From the NCBI GenBank assembly GCA_014653545.1, contig JACWEJ010000005.1, positions 1 to 51,417 on the forward strand: 51,417 nucleotides of DNA, in the 5' to 3' direction. Both the position numbers and the translations under genes were made by a program. Numbering within the stretch: the stretch's first letter is position 1; every line of letters begins with the position of its first letter. Origin of the DNA: Pelagibacterales bacterium SAG-MED41. Its GTDB lineage: Bacteria > Pseudomonadota > Alphaproteobacteria > Pelagibacterales > Pelagibacteraceae. Below are positions 30,281-39,276 of the stretch, piece after piece. The notes under the pieces are model-generated. The model did no database searches. It saw only the letters and a program-made list of their open reading frames with translations, and was not told where the DNA came from.

Positions 30281-32308
30281 TTATTTAAAATTTTTAAGGT
30301 AGATGATTACAGATTTTCTTTTTTCTCTTTTAGCTTCATCTAATGGTGTTGATTTCCAACGATCTCTTACGTTTAAAGGGTGATTGAAATTAATCAAAAG
30401 TTTCACTGTTTCAAGATTTCCTTCAGCAGCTGCTAAATGTAATGCTGTTCTTGAGTCAAAATTTCCAGCATGCACAGGAACACCTTTTGCTATCAATTGA
30501 CGAATACGAGTTGTATCATTTCTTGCGGCAGAGAATAGAAGCTCACTTACCATCAATTCATCATCATATTTTGCAATCCTATCAGTTTTACCTTCTGGGT
30601 CTTCAACAAAATGGTTTGGTTTTGAAAATTTAATATTTAGCTTATCTAGTTCATTTAAAATTTTTTTGTGATTATTATTTTTTGCATCAAAATAACCATA
30701 CCCACCCCAACGATCTGGAACAGGATTAACACCGTTTTTAAGCAAAAACTTTACTACTTCTAACTGGCCCTCAGCTGCAGCTAAATGCAAAGGAGTTCTC
30801 ATATCTGCATTTCCAACACTTAAATCTTTTTGTTCGCTTGCTAGTCGTTCTAAAGTTCTAATATCTCCATTACTGGCTGCCCAAATTGCTTCACCACAAC
30901 TATTTGCACGCCATCTAGAAATAGGTATTTTTGGATCGATACGATCGGCATTAGTCATAGCTCCGTCAAAAATATGAACCAAATATTTTGAAGTAATTTG
31001 TTTTGCCATTTCAATGCCTCGCACACTATTACCCTGTTCATCTAATCTAGGTGAAAAAATACATATCCCCATTAGCTGAGGTACAACTAAAAAAACTCCT
31101 CCGCCCACCCCACTTTTTGCTGGTAAACCAACTTGTTGGAAGAAGGCTCCACTTGCATCATACATACCGCTACTTTGTAAGATAGGTAAACAATCTCGTA
31201 CAGTTTTTTGTTTAAGTATTCGATTTTGAGTTACAGGACAAACTCCATTATTTGCTAATGTTGAAGCTGCTGTAGCAATTTCTGTAGCAGTCATTTCTAA
31301 TGAGCATGTACTAAAATAAAGTTTTAAAGCTTCTGTAACTGATGGCTCAATATAAAAATCAAATTCATCTTTATTAGTATTTATATTTGTTTTAGGTTTT
31401 TTTTTTTTACTAGGAAGATTACCTGTGGCCATTAATAAATAACCTATAGCTAAATTATTATGACCTGTAAAATTCTCTTCTCGGGCTACATTTTTATTAA
31501 ACCTTGGAAACTTTGAGTCGAATTTACTTTTAGCAGACCATCCTATTAATTTTCCGTATTGTTCTTTCACAAAATTTAGTCTTTTTTTATAACTATCGTC
31601 TGAGTTTATGAGACAAGCTGTCATTATAGCCCCAGCATTAACCATAGGGTTAAAAGGTATGGTCGTAGTTTTTTTTTGAGATTTTTCTACAAGTGAACGA
31701 GTTAGTAAAGTTAGGTCATTAAATTGACGGCCAGATGGTTCTTTTCCTACATGTTTATGTACTAATTCTAAACCTAATTTTTCTAATGCAAAACAATAAT
31801 TAAAAGGTTTACACATTGATTGTAATGAAAAATCCACATTATAATCACCTTTCTGATATATTTGACCGTCTACAGTAACAATAGAAATTCCAAATTGATC
31901 TGGATCAACTTTAGCAAGTGGAGGTATATAAGATGCTAATTCTCCTGATTTATTTTTAATGACTTCATCAAACATTTTATCAATGCTTTTAGAAAAATCA
32001 CTAAAATCTGGTAAAGCTAACTCTCCACGTAAAGCTTTCTCAACAAGTAATTCTGATGAACTAATAATTTTTTTAAAATCCTCGAAATAAATTTCGTCTC
32101 CTGAAGAGTCTAATTTTCGGAAAAGGTTATGCAGTCTGTTATCATTAATTTTTAAACCAGATTTTAATAACGCATTCTTAAAATTTTTTGTTTTAATTAC
32201 ATTAGGTTTTTTATCACACAAAGAATAAAATAAGTCTGCTTCACGTTTTGAAATTGTTTTTAATTTTTCTGATATAGTAGCTTTATTTTTATAAGAGTTC
32301 TTTTTCAT
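30281..32308 (-). CDS. Glutaminase with N-terminal EF-hand-like region and C-terminal ankyrin repeats
   Basis: Hydrolyses glutamine to glutamate and ammonia. The 675 residues start with a helical, degenerate EF-hand-like segment (LDSSGDEIYFEDF, 66-78). A serine-dependent beta-lactamase-like glutaminase domain follows at about 115-450: catalytic S164 and K167 in QSMCK, VGKEPSGRQFN, NPMVNAGAIM and PAKSGVGGG. Two ankyrin blocks come last (about 502-530 and 617-650; RTPLHLAAAEG and RTALHLAAAEG). Bacterial glutaminases are usually about 310 residues without these extensions; the layout and several stretches recall the animal GLS enzyme. No signal peptide is seen, so it is likely cytoplasmic, facing convergent glnA. 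Confidence 0.93.
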   Translation of the reverse strand: MKKNSYKNKATISEKLKTISKREADLFYSLCDKKPNVIKTKNFKNALLKSGLKINDNRLHNLFRKLDSSGDEIYFEDFKKIISSSELLVEKALRGELALPDFSDFSKSIDKMFDEVIKNKSGELASYIPPLAKVDPDQFGISIVTVDGQIYQKGDYNVDFSLQSMCKPFNYCFALEKLGLELVHKHVGKEPSGRQFNDLTLLTRSLVEKSQKKTTTIPFNPMVNAGAIMTACLINSDDSYKKRLNFVKEQYGKLIGWSAKSKFDSKFPRFNKNVAREENFTGHNNLAIGYLLMATGNLPSKKKKPKTNINTNKDEFDFYIEPSVTEALKLYFSTCSLEMTATEIATAASTLANNGVCPVTQNRILKQKTVRDCLPILQSSGMYDASGAFFQQVGLPAKSGVGGGVFLVVPQLMGICIFSPRLDEQGNSVRGIEMAKQITSKYLVHIFDGAMTNADRIDPKIPISRWRANSCGEAIWAASNGDIRTLERLASEQKDLSVGNADMRTPLHLAAAEGQLEVVKFLLKNGVNPVPDRWGGYGYFDAKNNNHKKILNELDKLNIKFSKPNHFVEDPEGKTDRIAKYDDELMVSELLFSAARNDTTRIRQLIAKGVPVHAGNFDSRTALHLAAAEGNLETVKLLINFNHPLNVRDRWKSTPLDEAKREKRKSVIIYLKNFK

Positions 32309-32310
32309 AC

Positions 32311-32353
32311 AAGGGTATCAAATTAGTAATTTGGTTAAAAAAAAACAACCCTT
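32311..32353 (-). repeat. Nested inverted repeats between sufA and the glutaminase gene
   Basis: AAGGGT (32311-32316) pairs with ACCCTT (32348-32353). Inside, CAAATT/AATTTG (32319-32333) forms a 6-bp hairpin with a 3-base loop, and a run of nine T's on the minus strand lies within the outer loop. The element is 3 bp upstream of the glutaminase ATG and downstream of the suf operon. It could be an operon terminator or a structure in the glutaminase leader. Confidence 0.35.
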
Positions 32354-32370
32354 AATATATTTAGAAAAAA

Positions 32371-32706
32371 CTATACTTTAAATGACTCTCCGCATCCACA
32401 ACGCTCAGTTTCGTTTGGGTTTTTAAATATAAATTGAGATGAAAACTTCTCCTTTTTATAATCCATTTCTGTGCCTAAAAGATACATGATAGCTTTTGGA
32501 TCAATTAAAACTTTAACTCCTCTATCTTCAATAATCTCCTCGTTAGGTTTAATTTCTTTTGCGTATTCCATTACATAAGACATTCCTGCACAACCGCCTG
32601 ACTTAACACCTACTCTAACGCCTATAGCTTTATCCTCAGCTTTAGACAAAATTTCTTTAATTCTCTCAGCAGCGTTTTCGCTTACTTTTATAACTTGTTC
32701 GCTCAT
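32371..32706 (-). CDS. sufA: Iron-sulfur cluster assembly A-type carrier
   Basis: Carries Fe-S clusters from the SUF scaffold to target apoproteins. The 111 residues contain the three A-type cysteines: one in SGGCAGMSY and two in the C-terminal RCGCGESF. It is the last gene of the suf operon; its ATG overlaps the stop of the preceding sufT-like gene (ATGA). The family also includes IscA and ErpA; the symbol rests on operon position. Confidence 0.94.
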   Translation of the reverse strand: MSEQVIKVSENAAERIKEILSKAEDKAIGVRVGVKSGGCAGMSYVMEYAKEIKPNEEIIEDRGVKVLIDPKAIMYLLGTEMDYKKEKFSSQFIFKNPNETERCGCGESFKV

Positions 32707-33005
32707 AAATTCAGCTCTAGTTTTGCAGCCTCGGAAATTTTATCTTTTGTCCAAGGTGGGTCCCATACTAACTTTAAATCAACGTCATCAATACAATCAA
32801 GCTTTAATATATTATTTTTAACACTTTTTGGCAAACTTTCAGCAACTGGACAATTTGGTGAAGTTAAGGTCATCTCTATGTTTACTTTATTTTTCTCAAT
32901 AATTTCAATTTTATAAATAAGACCTAAATCATAGATATTCACTGGTATTTCAGGGTCATAAATTTTTTTAATTTCTGAAACTATTTTTTCTTTTAATTCG
33001 TTCAT
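32703..33005 (-). CDS. sufT: SufT-like DUF59/MIP18-family Fe-S maturation protein
   Basis: 100 residues of the MIP18 (DUF59) family, which helps Fe-S cluster maturation by a poorly defined route. It shows the family core YDPEIPVNIYDLGLIYKIEI and TLTSPNCPVAESLP, whose Cys is typical, and VWDPPWTKDKISEAAK at the end. A longer frame exists to 33053, but the ATG at 33003-33005 overlaps the sufU stop as ATGA and matches the family start, so I use it. It sits between sufU and sufA. Confidence 0.92.
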   Translation of the reverse strand: MNELKEKIVSEIKKIYDPEIPVNIYDLGLIYKIEIIEKNKVNIEMTLTSPNCPVAESLPKSVKNNILKLDCIDDVDLKLVWDPPWTKDKISEAAKLELNL

Positions 33006-33442
33006 TTTTTTTCTATTGCTGACATTAAAGTATGCCATGCCATTGTTGCACATTTAACTCTCATAGGAAACTCTTGTACTCCTGACAATGAGGTTATCGT
33101 TGTCATTTGATCAGGTGTGAGACTGTTTATCGTAATTTTTTTTTTATTTTTTATCATATTTATAAAATCATCACTTACTCTTGTAATAAATGAAAGATCT
33201 TTTCCTTTAACTGTTTCTGTAAGAATTGATGCAGAGGCAAGAGAAATCGCACAGCCCTCTCCTTCAAAGCTTAAATCTTCAATTTTTTTATCTTTGTTAA
33301 GTTTTAAATAAATATGAACTTTATCACCACACAAAGTATTATGTGCTTTTGCATCATTTGTAAAACCTTCACACTTTCCTTTGTTCCTGGGATTTTTGCC
33401 ATGATCTAAAATTATTTCTTGGTAGAGTTCTTTAAGTTCCAT
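33002..33442 (-). CDS. sufU: SufU/IscU-family scaffold or sulfurtransferase
   Basis: 146 residues of the IscU/SufU family. Conserved cysteines lie in NTLCGDKVHI, EGEGCAISLASASI and VKCATMAWHTL, and the Asp of CGD would join zinc binding as in SufU. In Firmicutes, SufU is a zinc-dependent sulfurtransferase that takes sulfur from SufS. The neighbour upstream is sufS (no gap), supporting such a pairing here. Whether it acts as scaffold or as sulfur carrier is inference. No SufE is encoded in this operon. Confidence 0.93.
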   Translation of the reverse strand: MELKELYQEIILDHGKNPRNKGKCEGFTNDAKAHNTLCGDKVHIYLKLNKDKKIEDLSFEGEGCAISLASASILTETVKGKDLSFITRVSDDFINMIKNKKKITINSLTPDQMTTITSLSGVQEFPMRVKCATMAWHTLMSAIEKK

Positions 33443-34660
33443 TTAAACCTGAAATACTTTCTGACAATTTTTTATTGACTCTGAAAATATATCCATATCT
33501 TCTTTGTTATTATAAACTCCGATAGAAGCCCGCGCAGTTGCTGCAATCCCAAGCTTATCATGTAAAATTTGACAACAATGATGCCCCGCTCTAATTGCTA
33601 CTCCATCATCATCTAATATTGTCGCTATATCATGAGGATGAATATCTTTAATTGTAAAACAAAGAACAGAACCTCTATTTTTAGGACTACCAATAATATT
33701 AACAGAGTTATTTTTTCTTAGTTTTTCTAAACCATATTCTAAAACTTCATTTTCATGAGAGGCAATATTCTTAATTCCTATCTTTTCAATAAAATTAAGA
33801 GCTTCCGCAAAAGAAACTACTTCTGCAGTTTGCATAGTGCCTGCTTCAAACTTCGTATGTTCTTCTGCAAAAGTTATACTATCTTGCTTAACCTCATCAA
33901 TCATTCCTCCTCCACCTTGATACGGAGGTAAATCATCTACCCATTTTTTTTTCATGTAAAGTATTCCAAGGCCATTTGGGCCATACATTTTGTGACAAGA
34001 TATAGCATAAAAATCACATCCAATTTTTTGCATATCGATATGAGAATGTGGTGCTCCTTGTGTTCCATCTATTAAAACAGGAATATTCTTTTCTTTAGCT
34101 AGATCAACAATTTTCGTAATAGGTAAAACAGCGCCAGTTACATTTGAGATATGAGTAATTGCAATAATTTTAGTTTTGTTTGTGATTTGTTTTTTTATTT
34201 CATCAATTTCAACATCCCCATCCGAATTAACTTGGGCAAATTTAATTACTGCGCCTTTTTCAGATCTTAAATAGTGCCATGGAACATAATTTGAATGATG
34301 CTCTAACTCTGTAACTAATATTTCATCACCCTTATTAATATATTTTTTTCCAAAAGATGAAGCGACCAAATTAATACCCTCGGTAGCGCCTTTTGTAAAA
34401 ATTATTTCTTCACGATGTTTAGCGTTAATGTATTGTTTTACTTTATCTCTTACAGCTTCAAACCTATTCGTAGCTTTTACAGCTAGCGTATGAACACTTC
34501 TTCCTACATTAGAAAATTCGGTTTCATAAAAATTTGAAATTTTATCTATCACTACTTTCGGTTTTTGAGATGAATTTGCACTATCTAGGTATACTAATGG
34601 TTTTCCATTAATCTTTTGTTTAAAAATTGGAAATTCTTTTTTGATATTTTTAATTTCCAT
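33443..34660 (-). CDS. sufS: Cysteine desulfurase SufS
   Basis: PLP-dependent enzyme that takes sulfur from cysteine for Fe-S cluster assembly. The 405 residues include the NifS class II features: HHSNYVPW, PLP lysine K224 in SCHKMYGP and the persulfide cysteine C362 in RAGHHCCQ. Unusually placed but harmless, a second cysteine (C363) follows directly. It overlaps sufD by 11 bp and abuts sufU. Confidence 0.96.
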   Translation of the reverse strand: MEIKNIKKEFPIFKQKINGKPLVYLDSANSSQKPKVVIDKISNFYETEFSNVGRSVHTLAVKATNRFEAVRDKVKQYINAKHREEIIFTKGATEGINLVASSFGKKYINKGDEILVTELEHHSNYVPWHYLRSEKGAVIKFAQVNSDGDVEIDEIKKQITNKTKIIAITHISNVTGAVLPITKIVDLAKEKNIPVLIDGTQGAPHSHIDMQKIGCDFYAISCHKMYGPNGLGILYMKKKWVDDLPPYQGGGGMIDEVKQDSITFAEEHTKFEAGTMQTAEVVSFAEALNFIEKIGIKNIASHENEVLEYGLEKLRKNNSVNIIGSPKNRGSVLCFTIKDIHPHDIATILDDDGVAIRAGHHCCQILHDKLGIAATARASIGVYNNKEDMDIFSESIKNCQKVFQV

Positions 34661-35894
34661 TAATTTGACCTTCTAGTTTTTTTAATAAAAAGAATTTTAC
34701 ATTTTCTTCAATTAATTTTTCTAAAGTTTCACCTAAAAAACCGCTAATAAGCATTTTGTAAGCCTCTTTTTCTGGAATTCCTCTAGACTTTAAGTAATGT
34801 AAGGAGTCTAAATCTATACTTCCAGAAGTTGAGCCGTGGGAGCATTTTACGTCATCGGCATATATTTCTAACTCTGGCTTTGCATCAAATTCAGCATCAT
34901 CGTTTAAGATTAAAGCTTTGCTAAGCTGATAAGCATCTGTTTTCTGAGCAATTTTTTTTACAAAAATTTTTCCCTGATAAACACCTTTGCTCTGATCGCT
35001 TAATACGTTTTTAATTTTTTGATAACTTTGACAATTTTGGGAATTGTGATTTATTCTAGTTTTTATTTCCTGATGTTCGGATTCTAATAAATTTAACGCA
35101 GAGAATATTGTGCTTTTTGCATATTCTTGATTTAGATTAATTTCAATGTCTAGCTTATTAAATTTTAAACCCGAAGAAAGTATATAATTTTCAAAAACTG
35201 AATTTTTTTCTAAATCACTTTTTATATACTTATAAAAATAACCAGCACTCTTTGAATTGTTAATAAAAATATTTTTTAGAAGAGCATCTCTTCTTATCTC
35301 GATGTTCTCCATGGAATTTACCATGAAATTATCTTTAGACTTATTATCAATATAATTGATTAGAGTTAATTCTGAATTGTCATTTAGAATTATTGAATTT
35401 TTATTATTAATAATTGTTTCTTTTATATCTTTAGAAAAATAATTATAAATAATTAAAGGTTTATTTAATTTATAATTTTTTGATACTTCTAATGTAAATC
35501 CTCCCATGGCCAATGCATTGTTAAGTAGATTTAGAGAATTATTTTTATCTATAGTTATATTATTTTTATAATTAAAATCTATTATAGAAATTTTATTCCT
35601 GTCCTCGTAAGTAAGATCACTAGAAATTAATTTGCCATCTAGCAGATAAATATGATTATGTTCGAATTCGTTGATAAAGTTAAGTTTTTTATTATCCAGT
35701 AAAAAATCTTTATTGGTAATATTGTCAAAATTTTTACTTAAAATAGAATTTAAATCAGTAAATTTCCAATCCTCTTCTTTTTTATTTGGAAATCCATTTT
35801 TATAGAAAAGATCAAGATATTCTTCCCTTAAATTTTTATCTTCAGGTGAAAGATCTTTTATTTTTTCAACTTTGAAATCGTAAAACTGTTTCAT
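34650..35894 (-). CDS. sufD: Fe-S cluster assembly protein SufD
   Basis: Part of the SufB-C-D scaffold complex that builds Fe-S clusters. The 414 residues start with an N-terminal helical region (KEEDWKFTDLNSIL), then a beta-helix core poor in conserved residues, and end with the SufB/D signature DDVKCSHGSTSGSID and SRGIPEKEAYKMLISGF. The long middle part is AT-driven, rich in Asn, Lys and Ile. It lies directly after sufC. Confidence 0.95.
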   Translation of the reverse strand: MKQFYDFKVEKIKDLSPEDKNLREEYLDLFYKNGFPNKKEEDWKFTDLNSILSKNFDNITNKDFLLDNKKLNFINEFEHNHIYLLDGKLISSDLTYEDRNKISIIDFNYKNNITIDKNNSLNLLNNALAMGGFTLEVSKNYKLNKPLIIYNYFSKDIKETIINNKNSIILNDNSELTLINYIDNKSKDNFMVNSMENIEIRRDALLKNIFINNSKSAGYFYKYIKSDLEKNSVFENYILSSGLKFNKLDIEINLNQEYAKSTIFSALNLLESEHQEIKTRINHNSQNCQSYQKIKNVLSDQSKGVYQGKIFVKKIAQKTDAYQLSKALILNDDAEFDAKPELEIYADDVKCSHGSTSGSIDLDSLHYLKSRGIPEKEAYKMLISGFLGETLEKLIEENVKFFLLKKLEGQINGN

Positions 35895-36629
35895 TTAACT
35901 TATATTTGCGTATCCTGTTTTCTCTAGTTCGATACCTAGTTCTGCACCACCTGTTTTAGCAATTTTACCGTTTGACAAGACGTGTATAAAATCTGGTTTG
36001 ATATAATCTAATAGTCTTTGGTAGTGAGTTATAATTAAAAAAGCGTTATCTTTATTTTTATATGAATTAACTCCATCTGCGACTATTCTTAAAGCATCAA
36101 TATCTAAACCAGAATCTGTCTCATCTAAAATTGATAACTTAGGTTGAAGTAATTTCATTTGTAATATTTCATTTTTTTTCTTTTCTCCACCTGAAAAGCC
36201 AACATTTAATTGACGGGATAAAAACTTTTCATCAATACCTAATTCGGAAGCTTTTTCTTTTATTAATTTTAGAAAAGTTAAAGTGTCTATTTCTTTTTCA
36301 CCTTTTGCTTTTCTCACAGCGTTTAAAGAAGTTCTTAGAAATATATTTGTGTTAACCCCTGGTATTTCTAAAGGGTATTGAAATGCTAAGAATATCCCCT
36401 TTTGTGCTCTTTCTTCTGTACTAAGATCGTTAAGATCTGTTTCATTGAATTTGATTAGGCCTTTTGTTTCATAACCGTTTTTACCTGATAATACATTTGC
36501 TAAGGTACTTTTTCCCGAACCATTGGGGCCCATTATTGCGTGAACTTCACCTGGGTTAATGTTTAAATTTAAGCCATTTAAAATGTTTTTGTTATCAATT
36601 CTAGCCTCTAAATTTTGAATACTTAACAT
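35895..36629 (-). CDS. sufC: Fe-S cluster assembly ATPase SufC
   Basis: ABC-type ATPase that drives the conformational cycle of the SufBCD complex; soluble, not a transporter. The 244 residues have Walker A GPNGSGKST, the signature LNVGFSGGEKKKNEILQ, Walker B LSILDETDSGLDIDAL and the H-loop ITHYQRLL. It overlaps the sufB stop by one base and is followed at once by sufD. Confidence 0.97.
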   Translation of the reverse strand: MLSIQNLEARIDNKNILNGLNLNINPGEVHAIMGPNGSGKSTLANVLSGKNGYETKGLIKFNETDLNDLSTEERAQKGIFLAFQYPLEIPGVNTNIFLRTSLNAVRKAKGEKEIDTLTFLKLIKEKASELGIDEKFLSRQLNVGFSGGEKKKNEILQMKLLQPKLSILDETDSGLDIDALRIVADGVNSYKNKDNAFLIITHYQRLLDYIKPDFIHVLSNGKIAKTGGAELGIELEKTGYANIS

Positions 36630-38065
36630 TAACCTACGCTCCCCTCTAAACTAATTGAAACAAGTTTTTGTGCCTCGACTGCAAATTCCATGGGCAATTG
36701 TTGTAGGACTTCCTTGCAAAATCCATTAACAATCAAGCTTACAGCCTCTTCTTGATCTAATCCCCGTTGATTGCAGTAATAGAGTTGATCCTCATTTATT
36801 TTTGTTGTTGTCGCCTCATGTTCTATTGTTGATGTTGCATTATTATTTTTAATATAAGGAACGGTATGTGCTCCACATTTATTACCCATTAATAATGAGT
36901 CACACTGGGTATAATTTCTTGAGTTACTGGCTTTATTTTTAATATCTACAAGCCCCCTATACATATTATCTGCATTACCAGCAGATATTCCTTTAGAAAT
37001 TATTTTACTTTTTGTGTTTTTCCCAAGATGTATCATTTTTGTGCCAGTGTCAGCTTTTTGAAAATTATTTGTGATTGCTATTGAGTAGAATTCTCCAACT
37101 GAATTATCTCCTTGTAAAATACAACTAGGGTATTTCCATGTAATTGCCGATCCTGTTTCAACTTGTGTCCATGAAATTTTTGAATTTTTACCTCTACATG
37201 CTCCCCTTTTAGTTACAAAATTATATATTCCCCCTACTCCATTCTTGTCACCTGGATACCAATTTTGGACGGTTGAATACTTTATTTCTGCATCATCCAG
37301 AGCAACTAATTCTACATTAGCCGCGTGAAGTTGATTTTCATCTCTCATGGGAGCTGTACATCCTTCTAAATAACTTACGTAGCTACCTTTATCTGCAATG
37401 ATTAAAGTTCTTTCGAATTGACCTGTTTCTGAGGCATTAATTCTAAAGTAGGTTGATAGTTCCATCGGACATCTTGTGCTAGGAGGAATGTAAACAAATG
37501 AACCATCCGTAAATACAGCAGAATTCAGAGTAGCGAAATAATGATCGCTTAAAGGTATTACTGAACCTAGATATTTTTTAACAAGTTCAGGGTGTTTTTG
37601 AATTGCTTCTGATATTGAGCAAAATATTATTCCTTTTTTTGTTAATTCCTCTTTAAAAGTTGTGGCTACCGAGACAGAGTCAAATACTGCATCCACAGCT
37701 ATTCCATTTAATCTTTGTTGTTCAACTAATGGTATACCAAGTTTTTTATAAGTTTCTAAAATTTTAGGATCAATTTCGTCTAAACTTTTAGGTTTTTCAG
37801 ATGCACTCTTAGGTGCAGAATAATAATATAAGTCTTGATAATTTATTTTTGGGTATTTAGGTTTTTGCCAGTTTGGTTCCTTTAAAACTTTTAATCTATT
37901 ATAGGCCTTAAGTCTCCAATCCAACATCCATTTTGGCTCTTTTTTTATTTTAGAAATAAATTTAATAGTTTCTTCGCTAAGACCTTTAGGGGCCCTAATG
38001 TTTTCTACATCTGTAGTAAAACCATATTTATATTCTTGGGTATTTTTTAAATCTTCTGTTTTCAT
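36629..38065 (-). CDS. sufB: Fe-S cluster assembly scaffold SufB
   Basis: Core scaffold on which clusters form. The 478 residues show the SufB signatures [10 protein letters not shown] at the N-terminus, the beta-helix core with [19 protein letters not shown] and [12 protein letters not shown], and the C-terminal [21 protein letters not shown]. Its ATG overlaps the iscR stop as ATGA, so it is probably under direct control of that regulator. Confidence 0.97.
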   Translation of the reverse strand: MKTEDLKNTQEYKYGFTTDVENIRAPKGLSEETIKFISKIKKEPKWMLDWRLKAYNRLKVLKEPNWQKPKYPKINYQDLYYYSAPKSASEKPKSLDEIDPKILETYKKLGIPLVEQQRLNGIAVDAVFDSVSVATTFKEELTKKGIIFCSISEAIQKHPELVKKYLGSVIPLSDHYFATLNSAVFTDGSFVYIPPSTRCPMELSTYFRINASETGQFERTLIIADKGSYVSYLEGCTAPMRDENQLHAANVELVALDDAEIKYSTVQNWYPGDKNGVGGIYNFVTKRGACRGKNSKISWTQVETGSAITWKYPSCILQGDNSVGEFYSIAITNNFQKADTGTKMIHLGKNTKSKIISKGISAGNADNMYRGLVDIKNKASNSRNYTQCDSLLMGNKCGAHTVPYIKNNNATSTIEHEATTTKINEDQLYYCNQRGLDQEEAVSLIVNGFCKEVLQQLPMEFAVEAQKLVSISLEGSVG

Positions 38066-38487
38066 CTATTTAAAATTTGGTTTTTTTTAACTAAATCTTG
38101 TAATTTTACTTTTTCAAAAAAATTATTTATGTGCTGATCAAGCTGATCCCATAAATTATGTGTAATACATTTTGAGGATTTATTGTTACATCCCTTTTTT
38201 GATTCTTTTTTGCAATTCAAAGTTTTTATTTCTTCATCTACTGCTGAGATAATATTAGAAATTTTTATCTCATCTGGTGAAACTTCTAATACATATCCAC
38301 CCTTGGCACCTCTAACACTTTTTACTAAATTATTATTTTTAAGTTTGATAAAAATTTGTTCTAAATAAGCTAAAGAAATATTTTGCCTTAAAGAAATATC
38401 CGTCAAACTTATAGGGCCTTTATCTTTAAACATGGCAAGGTCTGCCATAGCCATAACTGCGTATCTACCTTTAGTAGTAAATTTCAT
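38062..38487 (-). CDS. iscR: Rrf2-family regulator, IscR-like
   Basis: Fe-S sensing transcription factor, first gene of the suf operon and its likely autoregulator. The 141 residues have a winged helix-turn-helix ([18 protein letters not shown], then the recognition region around [14 protein letters not shown]) and three cysteines C92, C100 and C107 followed by H110. The spacing between cysteines is a little wider than in E. coli IscR (92, 98, 104, His 107). A [2Fe-2S] cluster is therefore probable. Confidence 0.92.
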   Translation of the reverse strand: MKFTTKGRYAVMAMADLAMFKDKGPISLTDISLRQNISLAYLEQIFIKLKNNNLVKSVRGAKGGYVLEVSPDEIKISNIISAVDEEIKTLNCKKESKKGCNNKSSKCITHNLWDQLDQHINNFFEKVKLQDLVKKNQILNR

Positions 38488-38596
38488 AAATTAACGTTGT
38501 AATACATCATTTTTTATTTAATTCCTACCAATTCAGTATGATTTAAAAAAATATATTTGCCGCAGAAAAACATGTTATAAAACATTACTTTTTTTT

Positions 38597-38615
38597 AAAA
38601 ATAATAATCATTATC
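38597..38615. promoter_or_regulatory. Fur-box-like 19-mer between iscR and the hydrolase gene
   Basis: The 19 bases agree with the classical Fur consensus at 16 of 19 positions, the mismatches all lying in the left half. The site is 4 bp upstream of the hydrolase ATG and about 110 bp upstream of iscR. Iron control of the suf operon would make sense, but AT-rich DNA makes chance matches fairly likely. Confidence 0.35.
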
Positions 38616-38619
38616 AAAC

Positions 38620-39276
38620 ATGAAACCTAAAAGTTTAGAAATTTTTATACCAGGACCTGCAGGAAGGCTTGAAGCTAAATATTATAAAAATCCAAAATTT
38701 GGTTCACCGGTTGCAATAGTTCTGCATCCACATCCACAATATGGAGGAACTATGAATAATAGAGTTGTTCAACTTATGTATAACATTTTTTTAGAAAATG
38801 GTTTTTCAGTAATAAAAGTAAATTTTAGGGGAGTTGGTAAGAGTGACGGAGTTTTTGACAACGGTCAAGGAGAATTATCTGATGCTGCTGCAGCATTAGA
38901 TTGGATAGAAAGACAAAATTTAGATTATAGCCAATGTTGGGTATCTGGGTTTTCTTTTGGCTCATTGATTTGTATGCAATTAATTATGAGAAGACCTGAA
39001 GTAAATAATTTTATTTCCGTATCGCCACAACCAAATGTTTACGATTTTTCTTTTTTAGCCCCATGTCCTACTTCAGGTCAGGTTATTTATAGTGACAATG
39101 ATGAATTAGTTACAAAAGAAAGTATTAATGAGCTAGATAATAGAATTAAAAGCCAAAAAGGAGTTGAGGTTATTTTTTCTAAAATAAAAAATTCTAACCA
39201 TTTTTTTAAAGATAAAGAGAAAGATTTAGCTTCCGAAATTGAAAAGTATTTAAAAGAAAAAACTGCTTTAATTTAA
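38620..39276 (+). CDS. Alpha/beta hydrolase, COG2945-like
   Basis: 218-residue predicted hydrolase of unknown substrate. It shows the core of the alpha/beta fold: VAIVLHPHPQYGGTMNNRVV near residue 35, NFRGVGKSDG, and the nucleophile elbow GFSFGS, with a C-terminal NSNHFFK that supplies the catalytic His. An Asp/Glu partner is likely in the SDNDELV region. No signal peptide is seen. Similar genes occur widely in alphaproteobacteria without known function. It is divergent from iscR, has no evident Shine-Dalgarno site, and overlaps convergent anmK by 4 bp. Confidence 0.88.
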   Translation: MKPKSLEIFIPGPAGRLEAKYYKNPKFGSPVAIVLHPHPQYGGTMNNRVVQLMYNIFLENGFSVIKVNFRGVGKSDGVFDNGQGELSDAAAALDWIERQNLDYSQCWVSGFSFGSLICMQLIMRRPEVNNFISVSPQPNVYDFSFLAPCPTSGQVIYSDNDELVTKESINELDNRIKSQKGVEVIFSKIKNSNHFFKDKEKDLASEIEKYLKEKTALI

